Shown: in pieces, positions 42,047 through 51,221 of the stretch
How positions within the stretch are numbered: the first letter of the stretch is position 1
Layout: each line of letters opens with the position of its first letter
Source of the DNA: CAVVST01 sp963750995
Lineage (GTDB): Bacteria; Acidobacteriota; Vicinamibacteria; Vicinamibacterales; UBA2999
Assembly: GCA_963750995.1 (NCBI GenBank)
Contig: CAVVST010000001.1
Location: 372,001-436,000 of the forward strand
Direction: 5' to 3'
DNA length: 64,000 nt
Translations under genes and position numbers: made by a program
Notes under the pieces: model-generated
Told to the model about the DNA's origin: nothing
Databases searched by the model: none
The model's input: only the letters and a program-made list of their open reading frames with translations

Positions 42047-42921
42047 TTCGATATCTGGGCTGCGACGCCGCGCGCGAGATGCTCCAGCCGTTCGTCGACC
42101 AGGAGCTGCCGGTGGTCGAGCAGGTGGAGCTCGAGGCGCACCTGCGCTGGTGCGACAGCTGCGCCGCCCGGGTCGAGGACCTGCAGCTGATCGGCGCCGC
42201 GCTTCGCGTCGGCGCCGCCGCTCCGCCGGTGCATCCGGAAGACGCCGGCGCCATGGCCTCCATCCAGTCGGAGGTGCTGACCAGGATTCGCGCCGAGCGG
42301 GCTCAATCGCTGTCCGTCCGCTTCCGTGAAGCGTTCGCGGACATGCACTTCTTCTGGCCGGCGCTCGGCGCCACCGCGGCGCTCACCGCATGCCTCTTTG
42401 CCGTCGTGAGCGTCAACCGGATCGTCCGTGTCGAGCATCCGTACTCGATGGCCGATCGGATTACGACGCTGGCCAACCCTGGCTCCGACCGCAACCCGTT
42501 GCCGATCGACATGCTGATGCTGGCGCCGCGGCCGTTGACGGAGGGTCCGCTGCTCGAATCGATGTCCGACGAAGAAGCGGTCTTCGCGCTGGCGGCGATC
42601 GTCACTCGGGAAGGGCGGATCTCGGACTACGAACTGCTGCACGCCGTGCGCGAAAGCCGCGGACTGACCGCCGCGTCCTACGACGAGGTGAACGCGCTGC
42701 TGGACACCGTCAAGCTGTCGCGCTTCGCGCCGGCGCAGACGCCGGATGGCGTCGTGGCGGTGAACATGGTGTGGCTGCTGGCGCGGACGACGGTGAAGGC
42801 GTCGATTGATCCGAACGATCCCGGGACGCTGGCGCCGCTGACGGGGCCGGACGCCGACGATGTCGTGAAGCCGCTCAGCGACGGGCTGGCGCGGCCGGCG
42901 CCTCGCCCCGCGCGCTCGTAA
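42043..42921 (+). CDS. Zinc-binding anti-sigma factor (ZAS type), membrane anchored
   Basis: 292 residues. The N-terminal domain has the zinc finger Cys8, then HLRWCDSC (H-x3-C-x2-C), the ZAS motif that holds the sigma factor. One transmembrane segment follows at about 107-127 (FFWPALGATAALTACLFAVVSV), then a roughly 165-residue outer domain with no recognised fold (DEEAVFALAAIVTREGRISDYELLHAVRES). The outer domain is probably periplasmic and would sense the signal. It is co-translated with the sigma gene. Its last 47 bases overlap the 3' end of the convergent propeller gene. Confidence 0.87.
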   Translation: MIRYLGCDAAREMLQPFVDQELPVVEQVELEAHLRWCDSCAARVEDLQLIGAALRVGAAAPPVHPEDAGAMASIQSEVLTRIRAERAQSLSVRFREAFADMHFFWPALGATAALTACLFAVVSVNRIVRVEHPYSMADRITTLANPGSDRNPLPIDMLMLAPRPLTEGPLLESMSDEEAVFALAAIVTREGRISDYELLHAVRESRGLTAASYDEVNALLDTVKLSRFAPAQTPDGVVAVNMVWLLARTTVKASIDPNDPGTLAPLTGPDADDVVKPLSDGLARPAPRPARS

Positions 42922-45116
42922 TGTTGTTCAACGCGTCGGTGGCCCGGATGATGACCCCGCGGGCCGCCGTCGCCCCTTCCAGGGCCAGCTCGAACTGCTC
43001 GGCACGCGAGTCGGCGATGCCGTCTTTCGGGTAAATCGTCTGCCAGCGGTCGCCGTCCAGCGAGTACTCGGCCTTCTGCACGGCTGAATCCGTATCGCGC
43101 ACGTCGAACACGATGATCGTCCGCGTGCCTTCGCGACGGACGTCGGTGACGTTCACGATTGGCGGCATGTTGTCGATTTCAAACGTCGTGCTCTCCATCG
43201 ACGCCGTCAGGGCTGCGTCCGGCGGATTCGACGGTGAGTCCGACACGAAGACCTGCACCGTGTAGCGTCCGTTCGGCACCGAGGTCGTATCCCAGACGAG
43301 GATGGGATCGGCAAGGCCGCGTTTCAGCGGCTTCCACGTCGTGTCGCCTTCGCGGCGATAGAGCACGTCGTAGAGCAGTTCGTCGCGGTTCTCGTCCTCG
43401 GCCCGCCACACGAACGTCAGCAGCCCCTTCTGGTAGGCGCGGCGGCCGAGCGTGGGTGAATTGGAGACCGCGCCAGAGGCCGGGTTGAGCGACGCGGCGC
43501 GCCGGTCGGGCGTGTCGCCTTCGAATCCGGCAATCTCCGGGTCGCCGGTGGGGAACGGACGCTGGAACACGGTGCCCGGAGGATGAATCGTGATGGTGGT
43601 GACGCGCGGGCGCGTGTTGCGCGGCAGGTAGGCGGCCGTGACCGATGTGAGCATTGGCGACTGCTCGCGGGTGGCGCCGAGCACGGCGCGCCATTGGAGA
43701 TAGCGCGCGCGCGGACTGACAATCGGGCTGCCCGCCGACTCGGTGTACGGCTTGCTCCAGTCGCTCCAGGTCTCGTCGGGCGTCCGGGTATTCCCGGACC
43801 GCGTCGCGATCTCGAGCGTCGCCCCCGCCGGAGCCTGTCCCTGCCACTTGATCGCGCCCCACGTCGCCACCGACTGGGCGTCGCGCACGTCGGAGGTGTA
43901 GGTTCCCTTGTCGGCGCGCGCCGCCGACAGGCGCAGCACCTTCCCCGGGTTGGAGGTGGCAAACAGCATCCGCCCGTTGCGGTCGGGCAGGAGTGTCGTC
44001 ACCTGCTGCACCAGCGCGCGGGCGACCAGCGTCGGCTGCATCGGATCGCCCGAGAGCCGGTAGATCTTGCCCTCGTTGCCGGTGGCGACCAGCACGGTGC
44101 CGCCCGGCTCGAATGCCAGGTCATAGGGGACGTCTTCGCGCGGCTGCCACAACAGATCCCATGCGCCGTCCGGCATGATGCGGTACACGGCACCGGCGCC
44201 CTGTCCCTGATTGCCGCGCGGCGGCGCCTGCGGCGGCGGCGCCGCCGAGATCGCGGCGGCGTCGCCGACCACGGTGATGGAAGTCACTTCGGCCGAGACC
44301 GACGCGATCGGCTGCTGCGCGGGCGACGGCTCGGGCGGAGGCGACGGACGATCGCCGGACGCGCCGCCGCGTCCGCTGACCGCTGCCGCGTAGATGTTGC
44401 CGGTGGCGTCGACACGCAGGGTATGGATCTCGTTGTACGGCGAGTCGAGCAGCACGAAGGGCTTGCCCGACGCGTCGATCTGGAAGACGCGGCCAGGTGA
44501 TTCCGTGCCCGCGAGGAGCCGCCCTTCGCGGTCGAAGGCGAGCGCCATCACGTTCGTGGCCTTGGTCTGGTAGAACGGCGCCCCGCGGCCGTCCGCGCCG
44601 ATCTTGTAGATGATGCCCTTGTCGCCGGTGCCGGCGTAGACGTTGCCCGCGCGATCGACCGCAAGACTCCAGATGTACTTGTCCGCCGGGTCGAAGAACA
44701 CCGTGCCCTTGCCGGCGGCGTCGACCTTGTAGATCTTGCCGTCAGGGGAAGTGGCCGCATAGATGCCGCCACCGGGCGCGGCGACGATCGCGTGCACCTC
44801 CAGTTCCTCGGCATCGAAGAACAGCGTGCTGTTGCCGGTCGCGTCGATGCGGTGAACCTGTCCCTCGTTGCCGCTGCCGACGAACACCGCGCCGTCGGGC
44901 GCGCCGATCATCGTCCAGAGAAACGGCGCGCTCGATTCGTAGACGGTATCGGTGCCGGGGCCGAGCGAGATCCGCCCGTAGGAATCGATCGAGAGGTTCT
45001 CGACGTCGCCCTGCAGAAACTCCGCTTCGGTTGAGACCTGCCAGAACGTCGGCAGCGCGGCATGAGCGACGGCGGCCGCGGCCAGTCACCGCGACCGCGG
45101 CGAGCAGTCGTTTCAC
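42875..45116 (-). CDS. Exported beta-propeller protein (frameshifted near its start)
   Basis: About 746 residues after repair. GTG at 45116, four bases after the S55 peptidase stop and behind GAGGAAT. The signal peptide is split by one extra C near 45080; removal gives VTGAAAVAHAALPTFWQVSTEAEF. The first 400 residues hold propeller-like repeats (GNEGQVHRIDATGNSTLFFD, DGKIYKVDAAGKGTVFF, DKGIIYKIGADGRG), interrupted by a Pro/Ala/Gln-rich stretch near residues 250-300. Then follow sandwich-like domains (WSDWSKPYTESAGSPI, FVWRAEDENRDELLYDVLYRREGDTTWKPL, APVNVTDV-type TFEIDNMPPIVNVTDV). It resembles two-component-regulator-type propellers and may bind surface polymers. Function unknown. Confidence 0.8.
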
Positions 45117-45120
45117 GGGG

Positions 45121-46977
45121 TTATTCCTCTACGGTAAGAGTCAGCGTGCGCGAGCCGGTGACCGCGAGGTCGGTGGCGACGTCCCACTCGCCGAGCACGG
45201 CGTTCTGCAGCGGCCGGAAGCTGCCCCCGTTGCGATCGGATTCGAGCACCGCCATCACCGAGGGCGGCAGCGACGAGAGCGACTCGCCCTTGACGACGGC
45301 GCCGCCGTCGCGGCCGAGCAGGCGCACATACAGGCGGTTGTTCTTGCGCGCGTTGTTGAGGACCTGGATCATCTGCGGCAGGCCGCGCGTCTGGAGCGGC
45401 TGTACCTGCAGTTCACGCGCCTCCCACTGCGAGAGCCGGACGCCGTCGCTCACCATGATCGAGAGCGTGCCGGTGGCGCTCGCCGGGATGTTGACCGGGA
45501 CCGTTCTGGTGAATTCCTCGCCGCGGTAGGTACGCAGCAGCATCTTCAGGTCGACCGAGGCGCCGGCCTTCGGCTTGCTGCCGTCGATCCACACGCGCTC
45601 GAGCGTCGCGCTCCGCGCCTGTTCGCTGGCGTCGATCTCCAGGTCGAGGCGTTCAAGCTCGACGTCCTCAAAAGCGTTGCGAAGCAGGAAGTTGATGGGC
45701 GCGACGACGTAGGTGGCCGCGCCGACCGAGGGCTGGTCACCCGAGAACAGATCTTCGAATGCCACCTGCCCGTACTTCTTGATCGAGGCGGTCCCGCGGA
45801 TGGCGTAGCTGGCGGCGCCGTTCTGCCGCTCGTATGATCCGAGCGTGTTGACGATCGAGAGGTATGCGAGCAGCGGGGTGAACAGCTGGTCGTTCACCAT
45901 CGCCATGTTGAAGGTCTTCTTCGTGCCGCGTTCCGACGTCAGGCTGAGTCGAACCGGGATGAGCGCCGGCCCGGGGCCGAGCGTCCCCGCGATGGTAGTG
46001 GCGCGATCCTGCTGCACCGTGCCGATCACATCGCCGGTGCTGGCGATCTTCATCGAGTTGGCGAGACTCGGCAGCACGGTCAGCACGTGCGCGCGCGTCA
46101 TCGGGAATGCCGTCGGTCCGAGTCCGTAGAACGGATGGCCAAACGCGTAGACGCGGTTGCCGTCGACGTCCGTGACGGTGCCGGTGGCGCCGAGCTCGAG
46201 GTCGCCGCTCATCAGCGCGACGCCGATCGGGTCGCCGGGCCGGAGCGGCGCCGCCGCGGCCGCACCCCCGGTACTCTGCGCCGCGCGAGGCGCCAGCGAC
46301 GAGGACCCCGCCATCACCGGCACGAAGCCCTGGTCGCGAAACGCCGCGGCCACCGGATCGATCACCGCGGAATCAAAGCCGCCGAACGTCAGCGGCGTGG
46401 CGATCGGCCGCAGCAGCGTGCCGATGCCGGCGCTGACCGAGCTGTCGCCGAATACCTGCACGTCATTCGGGCTGTCGGCGAATGGCCGCATCCAGCTGAA
46501 GGCCTGGCGCAGCGATGCCGCGAGACTCTCCGGCGTGAGCGGCATCTGCAGCTCGACGCGCGCGGCCTGGCGCCGCGGGCCGGCGAATGTCGCCGCCTCG
46601 GTCATCTCGTCGATTGGTGTGATCCCGGCAATCGGCTCCTTGGAGAACTGGCCGAGCGAGTACGACACAGCCCCGACGAGCCGGCCGTCGATGTAGACCG
46701 GGCTGCCGCTCATGCCGGCAATGACGCCGGTATTGGCGAGGGGGCCTCCCTCGAGGCGCGCGAGGATCAGGTTGCGCCGGGTACCGATGACGTTCCGGAG
46801 GACGCCCAGGATATGGACCTTGAACTCGTCCAGGCGATCGCCTTCGAATACCGTGCGCCCAATGCCGACCATCCCGGCCTTGAGCTCGTCGACTGGAAAC
46901 GTCCGGCTCTGGCCCAGAAGACCGGCCGTCAGAAACACTACCAGCGCAATAGCAGAGGCGAAAGTTCTGATGAACAT
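45121..46977 (-). CDS. SpoIVB-type S55 peptidase domain protein
   Basis: 618 residues, signal peptide ending TAGLLGQ. The S55 domain occupies the first 300 residues: DELKAGMVGIGRTVFEGDRLDEFKVHILGVL, then GVIAGMSGSPVYIDGRLVGAVSYSLG with the catalytic Ser (Ser90 or Ser92) in GMSGSPVY, and later VYAFGHPFYGLGPTAFPMTRAHVLTVLPS. The C-terminal half has Ig-like or beta-sandwich segments ending LTLTVEE. SpoIVB signals in Bacillus sporulation; homologues in Acidobacteriota are exported and of unknown role. It forms an operon with the propeller gene four bases downstream and diverges from the aromatic operon. Confidence 0.88.
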   Translation of the reverse strand: MFIRTFASAIALVVFLTAGLLGQSRTFPVDELKAGMVGIGRTVFEGDRLDEFKVHILGVLRNVIGTRRNLILARLEGGPLANTGVIAGMSGSPVYIDGRLVGAVSYSLGQFSKEPIAGITPIDEMTEAATFAGPRRQAARVELQMPLTPESLAASLRQAFSWMRPFADSPNDVQVFGDSSVSAGIGTLLRPIATPLTFGGFDSAVIDPVAAAFRDQGFVPVMAGSSSLAPRAAQSTGGAAAAAPLRPGDPIGVALMSGDLELGATGTVTDVDGNRVYAFGHPFYGLGPTAFPMTRAHVLTVLPSLANSMKIASTGDVIGTVQQDRATTIAGTLGPGPALIPVRLSLTSERGTKKTFNMAMVNDQLFTPLLAYLSIVNTLGSYERQNGAASYAIRGTASIKKYGQVAFEDLFSGDQPSVGAATYVVAPINFLLRNAFEDVELERLDLEIDASEQARSATLERVWIDGSKPKAGASVDLKMLLRTYRGEEFTRTVPVNIPASATGTLSIMVSDGVRLSQWEARELQVQPLQTRGLPQMIQVLNNARKNNRLYVRLLGRDGGAVVKGESLSSLPPSVMAVLESDRNGGSFRPLQNAVLGEWDVATDLAVTGSRTLTLTVEE

Positions 46978-46998
46978 AGAAATACGGGCTCAACGTTG

Positions 46999-47027
46999 AA
47001 TGTACGGGTAATCCGGCCAAACTGCAA
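46999..47027 (-). promoter_or_regulatory. Possible sigma-70 promoter of the S55-propeller operon
   Basis: Read on the minus strand, TTGCAG (47027-47022) and TACATT (47004-46999) are 17 bases apart, 22 bases before the S55 ATG. Confidence 0.45.
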
Positions 47028-47086
47028 GGCCGGAACCGCCGGAACCCCTTATGTTTGACTGGCATAGCCCGGACACGGCCTTTTGT

Positions 47087-47113
47087 TTGACAGCGCCCAG
47101 GCTCTGCGATAAA
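47087..47113 (+). promoter_or_regulatory. Promoter of the aromatic amino acid operon
   Basis: TTGACA at 47087-47092 and GATAAA at 47108-47113, spacing 15, with TG one base before the -10 (extended -10). Predicted transcription start near 47120, about 16 bases before the leader-peptide ATG. Confidence 0.65.
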
Positions 47114-47135
47114 GTCGGGCTTCAATTTCACGCTG

Positions 47136-47228
47136 ATGCTGCCCCGCTTTAGCTTTTTCGTGTCGCCGATTTCCGCCAGCTATTGGTGGTGGTATCGGTC
47201 CGCGACTGAAGGGGCAGCGCGCGTCTAA
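47136..47228 (+). CDS. trpL: Tryptophan/aromatic leader peptide
   Basis: A 30-codon open frame, ATG 47136 to TAA 47226-47228, with the segment SASYWWWYRSA. Three consecutive UGG codons (47184-47192) are flanked by Tyr codons, and Phe codons lie earlier (FSFF). This composition is very unlikely by chance and matches leader peptides of trp attenuators, where a ribosome short of charged tRNA-Trp stalls. The added Tyr and Phe codons fit an operon that also makes those two amino acids. It has no clear Shine-Dalgarno. It ends 69 bases before aroD. Confidence 0.85.
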   Translation: MLPRFSFFVSPISASYWWWYRSATEGAARV

Positions 47229-47297
47229 ACCACGCATCAGGAACTAAGCAAGACCCAAGCGCCTCTTCAGCCACCGGTTGAAGAGGCGTTTTTGTTT
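47138..47297 (+). promoter_or_regulatory. Ribosome-mediated transcription attenuator
   Basis: Four segments can pair in exclusive ways. 1:2 is 47138-47145 with 47211-47218 (8 perfect pairs). 2:3, the antiterminator, is 47206-47215 with 47261-47270 (10 pairs, one G-U). 3:4, the terminator, is 47260-47269 with 47279-47288. A ribosome stalled on the Trp codons at 47184-47192 would cover segment 1 and reach to about 47205, leaving segment 2 free to form the antiterminator. With enough Trp the ribosome reaches the stop at 47226 and covers segment 2, so the terminator forms. The aroD ribosome site (GAAGAGG, 47280-47286) lies within segment 4. Confidence 0.82.
47260..47297 (+). terminator. Attenuator terminator
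   Basis: Perfect 10-bp GC-rich stem (CGCCTCTTCA with TGAAGAGGCG), extendable by three pairs into the loop, followed by TTTTTGTTT at 47289-47297. A textbook intrinsic terminator placed just before aroD. Confidence 0.9.
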
Positions 47298-48113
47298 ATG
47301 GCTGCATTGCTGTGTGAAACGGTGACGGGCAACACGATGGGCGAGCTGCTGGCGGCGCGCGACGCGGCGGCTGGCGACATGGTGGAGCTGCGTCTCGACG
47401 GCGTGCAGGACCTGGATGTTGATCGTGCGCTGCAGGGTCGCCGGGGTCCGGTCATCGTGACCTGCCGTCCGACATGGGAAGGCGGGCGATTCGAGGGAAG
47501 GGAGGACGATCGCCGGACGCTGCTGACGCGCGCGTTGGCGGTGGGGGCGGACTACGTCGACATCGAGTGGAAAGCGGAATTGACCGACATTGCCCACGCC
47601 AATCGCGCCCGCGTCGTGCTGTCCTCCCATGACTTCGCCGGCGTCCCCGCCGACCTGTGCGCGCGTGTACGTGCGATGCGCGCGACCGGCGCGGCGGTCA
47701 TCAAGGTGGCGGTCACCGCGACGCGCCTGTCGGATACGCTCCCCCTGCTCGACATCGCCAGCGGCGGCGACGCCGTGGTGGTCGGGATGGGCGACGCCGG
47801 CGTTCCAAGCCGCCTGCTCGCGACCAAGTTCGGATCGCGGTGGACCTACGGCGGGAACGGCATAGCGCCTGGGCAGCTGCCCGCGACGCGGATGATTGAC
47901 GAGTTCCGGTTCCGATCGATTACCCCTCAGACAGCCGTGTACGGCATTGCCGGCGAAGGTGCGCTGACGTCGGGCGTTCCCGCCACGCGCAACGCGGCGT
48001 TCGCCGCGTCGGGACTCGACGCGGTATGTGTCCCGCTCCCCGCAGCGGACGCCGCCGACATCCAGACGTTTGCCGATGCGCTCGGCATCATCGGATGGGA
48101 ACCATGCATGTAA
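47298..48113 (+). CDS. aroD: Type I 3-dehydroquinate dehydratase with a C-terminal AroE remnant
   Basis: 271 residues; ATG 47298 with GAAGAGG 11 bases upstream. Converts 3-dehydroquinate to 3-dehydroshikimate through a Schiff base. All three key residues are visible: Glu30 in VELRLD, His111 in SSHDF, Lys136 in VIKVAVTA. Residues about 213-271 (AVYGIAGEGALTSGVPATRNAAFAASGLDAVCVPLPA) match the start of shikimate dehydrogenase, as in AroDE fusions. That domain stops before the catalytic Lys and the NADP fold, and one Ser of the SxS substrate motif is Val. It is thus a remnant, perhaps kept as a structural tail. The stop overlaps trpE by ten bases. Confidence 0.92.
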   Translation: MAALLCETVTGNTMGELLAARDAAAGDMVELRLDGVQDLDVDRALQGRRGPVIVTCRPTWEGGRFEGREDDRRTLLTRALAVGADYVDIEWKAELTDIAHANRARVVLSSHDFAGVPADLCARVRAMRATGAAVIKVAVTATRLSDTLPLLDIASGGDAVVVGMGDAGVPSRLLATKFGSRWTYGGNGIAPGQLPATRMIDEFRFRSITPQTAVYGIAGEGALTSGVPATRNAAFAASGLDAVCVPLPAADAADIQTFADALGIIGWEPCM

Positions 48114-49570
48114 CGACGTTCGACGAATTCCGTGAGCTCGCGCAGCGCGGCACCTTCGTGCCGGTCTACAAGGAGATCGTCGCCGATCTGCTGACGCCGG
48201 TGTCGGCCTTCCTGAAGATCGCGGAGCATTCCGACTACGCGTTCCTGCTCGAATCGGTTGAAGGCGGCGAGCAGGTGGGCCGCTACTCGTTCCTCGGCAA
48301 GGACCCGTTCCTGATCCTGCGCTCGCGCGGCGGCCGGACGACCATCGATCGCGCGGGACAAACCTCCGAATCGGAGAAGCCGTTCATCGCCGCCGCCCGG
48401 GAGCTCATGGCGGGTTTCCACTCGCCGTTCGTGCCGGGGCTGCCGCGGTTCACCGGCGGGGCCGTCGGCTACCTGGGTTACGACGCCGCTGCCTGGTTCG
48501 AGCCGGTGGAACTGCAGCCCACGGCCGACGTCGAGGACGAAGCGGTCTTCATGCTGTTCGACACGGTGCTGGCATTCGACCACGTGCGCCACCGGATTCT
48601 GATCATTGCGAATGCGCGCATCACGGGCGACGAGGACCTCGAGTCGCTCTACCAGTTCGCACGCGCCAAGATCGAGTTCGTCGAGCGTGAGCTGGAGCGC
48701 ACGCTGTCGCGGGCGGCCCGGCCCGACGGCGAGCCGGTGGCGATCACGTCGAACGTCACCCGCAATCAGTTCGAGACCAACGTCCGCACGGCGAAGGAGT
48801 ACATCGCCGCCGGCGACATCTACCAGGTCGTCTTGTCGCAGCGGTTCGAGACGCGATTCGACGCCGACCCGTTCATGGCCTACCGGGCGCTGCGGCACGT
48901 GAATCCGTCGCCGTACATGTATTTCCTCCGGATGGGCGGCCGATCGATCGTCGGCTCGTCCCCCGAGATGCTGGTGCGCGTGGAAGGGCAGCTGATGCAG
49001 ACGCATCCGATTGCCGGCACCCGCCCGCGCGGCCGCAGCGAGGAAGAAGACATGCGTCTCGCCGAGGAGCTCAAACGCAACGAGAAGGAGCGCGCCGAAC
49101 ACGTGATGCTCGTGGACCTGGGACGCAACGACCTGGGGCGCGTGGCGACGTATGGCTCGGTGAAAGTGCCGACCTACATGACGCTCGAGCGCTACTCGCA
49201 CGTCATGCACCTCGTGTCGATCGTCGAGGGACGGTTGTCGGAGAAGCACGACCGCCTCGACGCGCTTGTCGCCTGCTTTCCGGCCGGCACCGTGTCGGGC
49301 GCGCCCAAAGTGCGGGCGATGGAAATCATCGCGGAGCTCGAGAACCGGCGCCGCGGCGTGTATGCCGGGGCGGTCGGCTATCTCGACTTCGCCGGAAATC
49401 TCGATTTCTGCATCACGATTCGTACGGTCGTGATCGAAAACGGCCGCGCCTACGTCCAGGCGGGCGCCGGGATTGTCGCCGACTCCAACCCGGCGGCCGA
49501 ATATGAGGAGACGCGCGACAAGGCGCGCGCGGTCATCCAGGCGCTCGAACTGGCGCAGCGCGGATTGTAG
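48104..49570 (+). CDS. trpE: Anthranilate synthase component I
   Basis: 488 residues; ATG 48104 lies within the end of aroD. Makes anthranilate from chorismate with ammonia from TrpG. Marks: TPVSAFLKI and FLLESVEGGEQVGRYSF (LLES is part of the Trp feedback site), then IAGTRPRGRSEEED, HVMLVDLGRNDLGRV, CFPAGTVSGAPKVRAMEII, YAGAVGYLDFAGNLDFCITIRT and QAGAGIVADSNPAAEYEET. All catalytic chorismate-binding blocks are present. With the LLES site it is probably inhibited by tryptophan, adding enzyme control to the transcriptional attenuation upstream. Confidence 0.96.
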   Translation: MHVTTFDEFRELAQRGTFVPVYKEIVADLLTPVSAFLKIAEHSDYAFLLESVEGGEQVGRYSFLGKDPFLILRSRGGRTTIDRAGQTSESEKPFIAAARELMAGFHSPFVPGLPRFTGGAVGYLGYDAAAWFEPVELQPTADVEDEAVFMLFDTVLAFDHVRHRILIIANARITGDEDLESLYQFARAKIEFVERELERTLSRAARPDGEPVAITSNVTRNQFETNVRTAKEYIAAGDIYQVVLSQRFETRFDADPFMAYRALRHVNPSPYMYFLRMGGRSIVGSSPEMLVRVEGQLMQTHPIAGTRPRGRSEEEDMRLAEELKRNEKERAEHVMLVDLGRNDLGRVATYGSVKVPTYMTLERYSHVMHLVSIVEGRLSEKHDRLDALVACFPAGTVSGAPKVRAMEIIAELENRRRGVYAGAVGYLDFAGNLDFCITIRTVVIENGRAYVQAGAGIVADSNPAAEYEETRDKARAVIQALELAQRGL

Positions 49571-49571
49571 G

Positions 49572-49619
49572 CGGACCTAAAGGTCCGGCTCTACGGCGTA
49601 GAGCGGGGTCTTTAGACCC
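49572..49619. repeat. Three consecutive hairpins between trpE and trpG
   Basis: CGGACCT-AA-AGGTCCG (49572-49587), GCTCTAC-GGC-GTAGAGC (49588-49604) and GGGTCT-TT-AGACCC (49606-49619) follow each other almost without gaps in the 62-base trpE-trpG gap. No T run. They resemble the AAAG/CTTT-core intergenic palindromes elsewhere in the window. Confidence 0.7.
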
Positions 49620-49632
49620 GGCATGGGAACAA

Positions 49633-50198
<566 letters not shown>

Positions 50199-50199
<1 letters not shown>

Positions 50200-51221
50200 T
50201 GTTTACCGAACTGCTCGAGAAGGTCGTGCGCCACGAGGACCTCACCGAAGCCGAGGCGGCCGGCGCCATGCGCGAGGTGATGGAAGGGCGTGCGCCCACG
50301 GCGGCGCTGGCCGCGCTGCTCTCCGCGCTGGTCATGAAGGGCGAGCGGCCTGCGGAGATCGTCGGGTTTGCGAAGACGATGCGCGAGCATGCGGTGAAGC
50401 TGGCGTGGCCGCCGGGCGAGGTGTTCGATACGGCTGGAACCGGCGGCGATCGATCGGGAACGTTCAATATTTCCTCGGCCGCGGCGCTCGTCATTGCCGC
50501 CGCGGGTGTGAAGGTCGCCAAGCACGGGAACCGATCGGTGTCGAGCCGATGTGGCAGCGCCGATGTTTTCGAACAGCTTGGGGTGAATATCGCGGCGGCG
50601 CCGGCGGTGGTCGAGCGGACGCTGCAGGATGCCAACATCGCCTTTTTCTTCGCCCGGACGTTTCACCCGGCGATGAAGCACGCGGCGCAGACGCGCCAGG
50701 ATCTCGGGATTCGGACCGCGTTCAATCTGCTCGGACCGCTGACGAACCCGGCGGGGGCGCGACGGCAGATCGTCGGCGTGCCGCGATCGGAACTGACGGA
50801 GCTTCTTGCGCGCGCTCTGCAGATGCTGGGCTCGGAGCGCGCCTGGGTCGTCCACGGAGCCGACGGCATCGACGAGATTTCGACCACCGGCTATACCAAG
50901 GTCTCGGAATGCCGGGATGGCGCCGTTCACACCTTCTACGTCCATCCATCGGATTTTGGCGTGGCGAAGGCGTCACCCGCCGATTTGCAGGGCGGCGACG
51001 CAGCCCGGAACGCCGGCATCGTCCGCGACGTGCTGAGCGGCACACCAGGAGCCGCGCGTGATGTCGTGCTGTTGAACGCAGGTGCGGCGCTGTTTGTCGC
51101 CGGCCGGGCATCGAGCGTTCGCGACGGGATTCACCTGGCGGCGACGGCAATCGATCACGGCGCCGCGCAGTCGACGCTCGAGCGCATGGTGCGCAGCTCG
51201 CAGGCGGAGGCGGCTGTATGA
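50199..51221 (+). CDS. trpD: Anthranilate phosphoribosyltransferase
   Basis: 340 residues. Joins anthranilate to PRPP. Marks: DTAGTGGDRSGTFNISSAAALVIAAAGVKVAKHGNRSVSSRCGSADVFEQLGV (PRPP and anthranilate sites), FARTFHPAMKHAAQTRQDLGIRTAFNLLGPLTNPAGA, and VVHGADGIDEISTTGYTKV. Length and motifs are normal for the family, with no fusion to TrpG. ATG 50199 overlaps the trpG stop by one base, and the end overlaps trpC by four bases. Confidence 0.96.
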
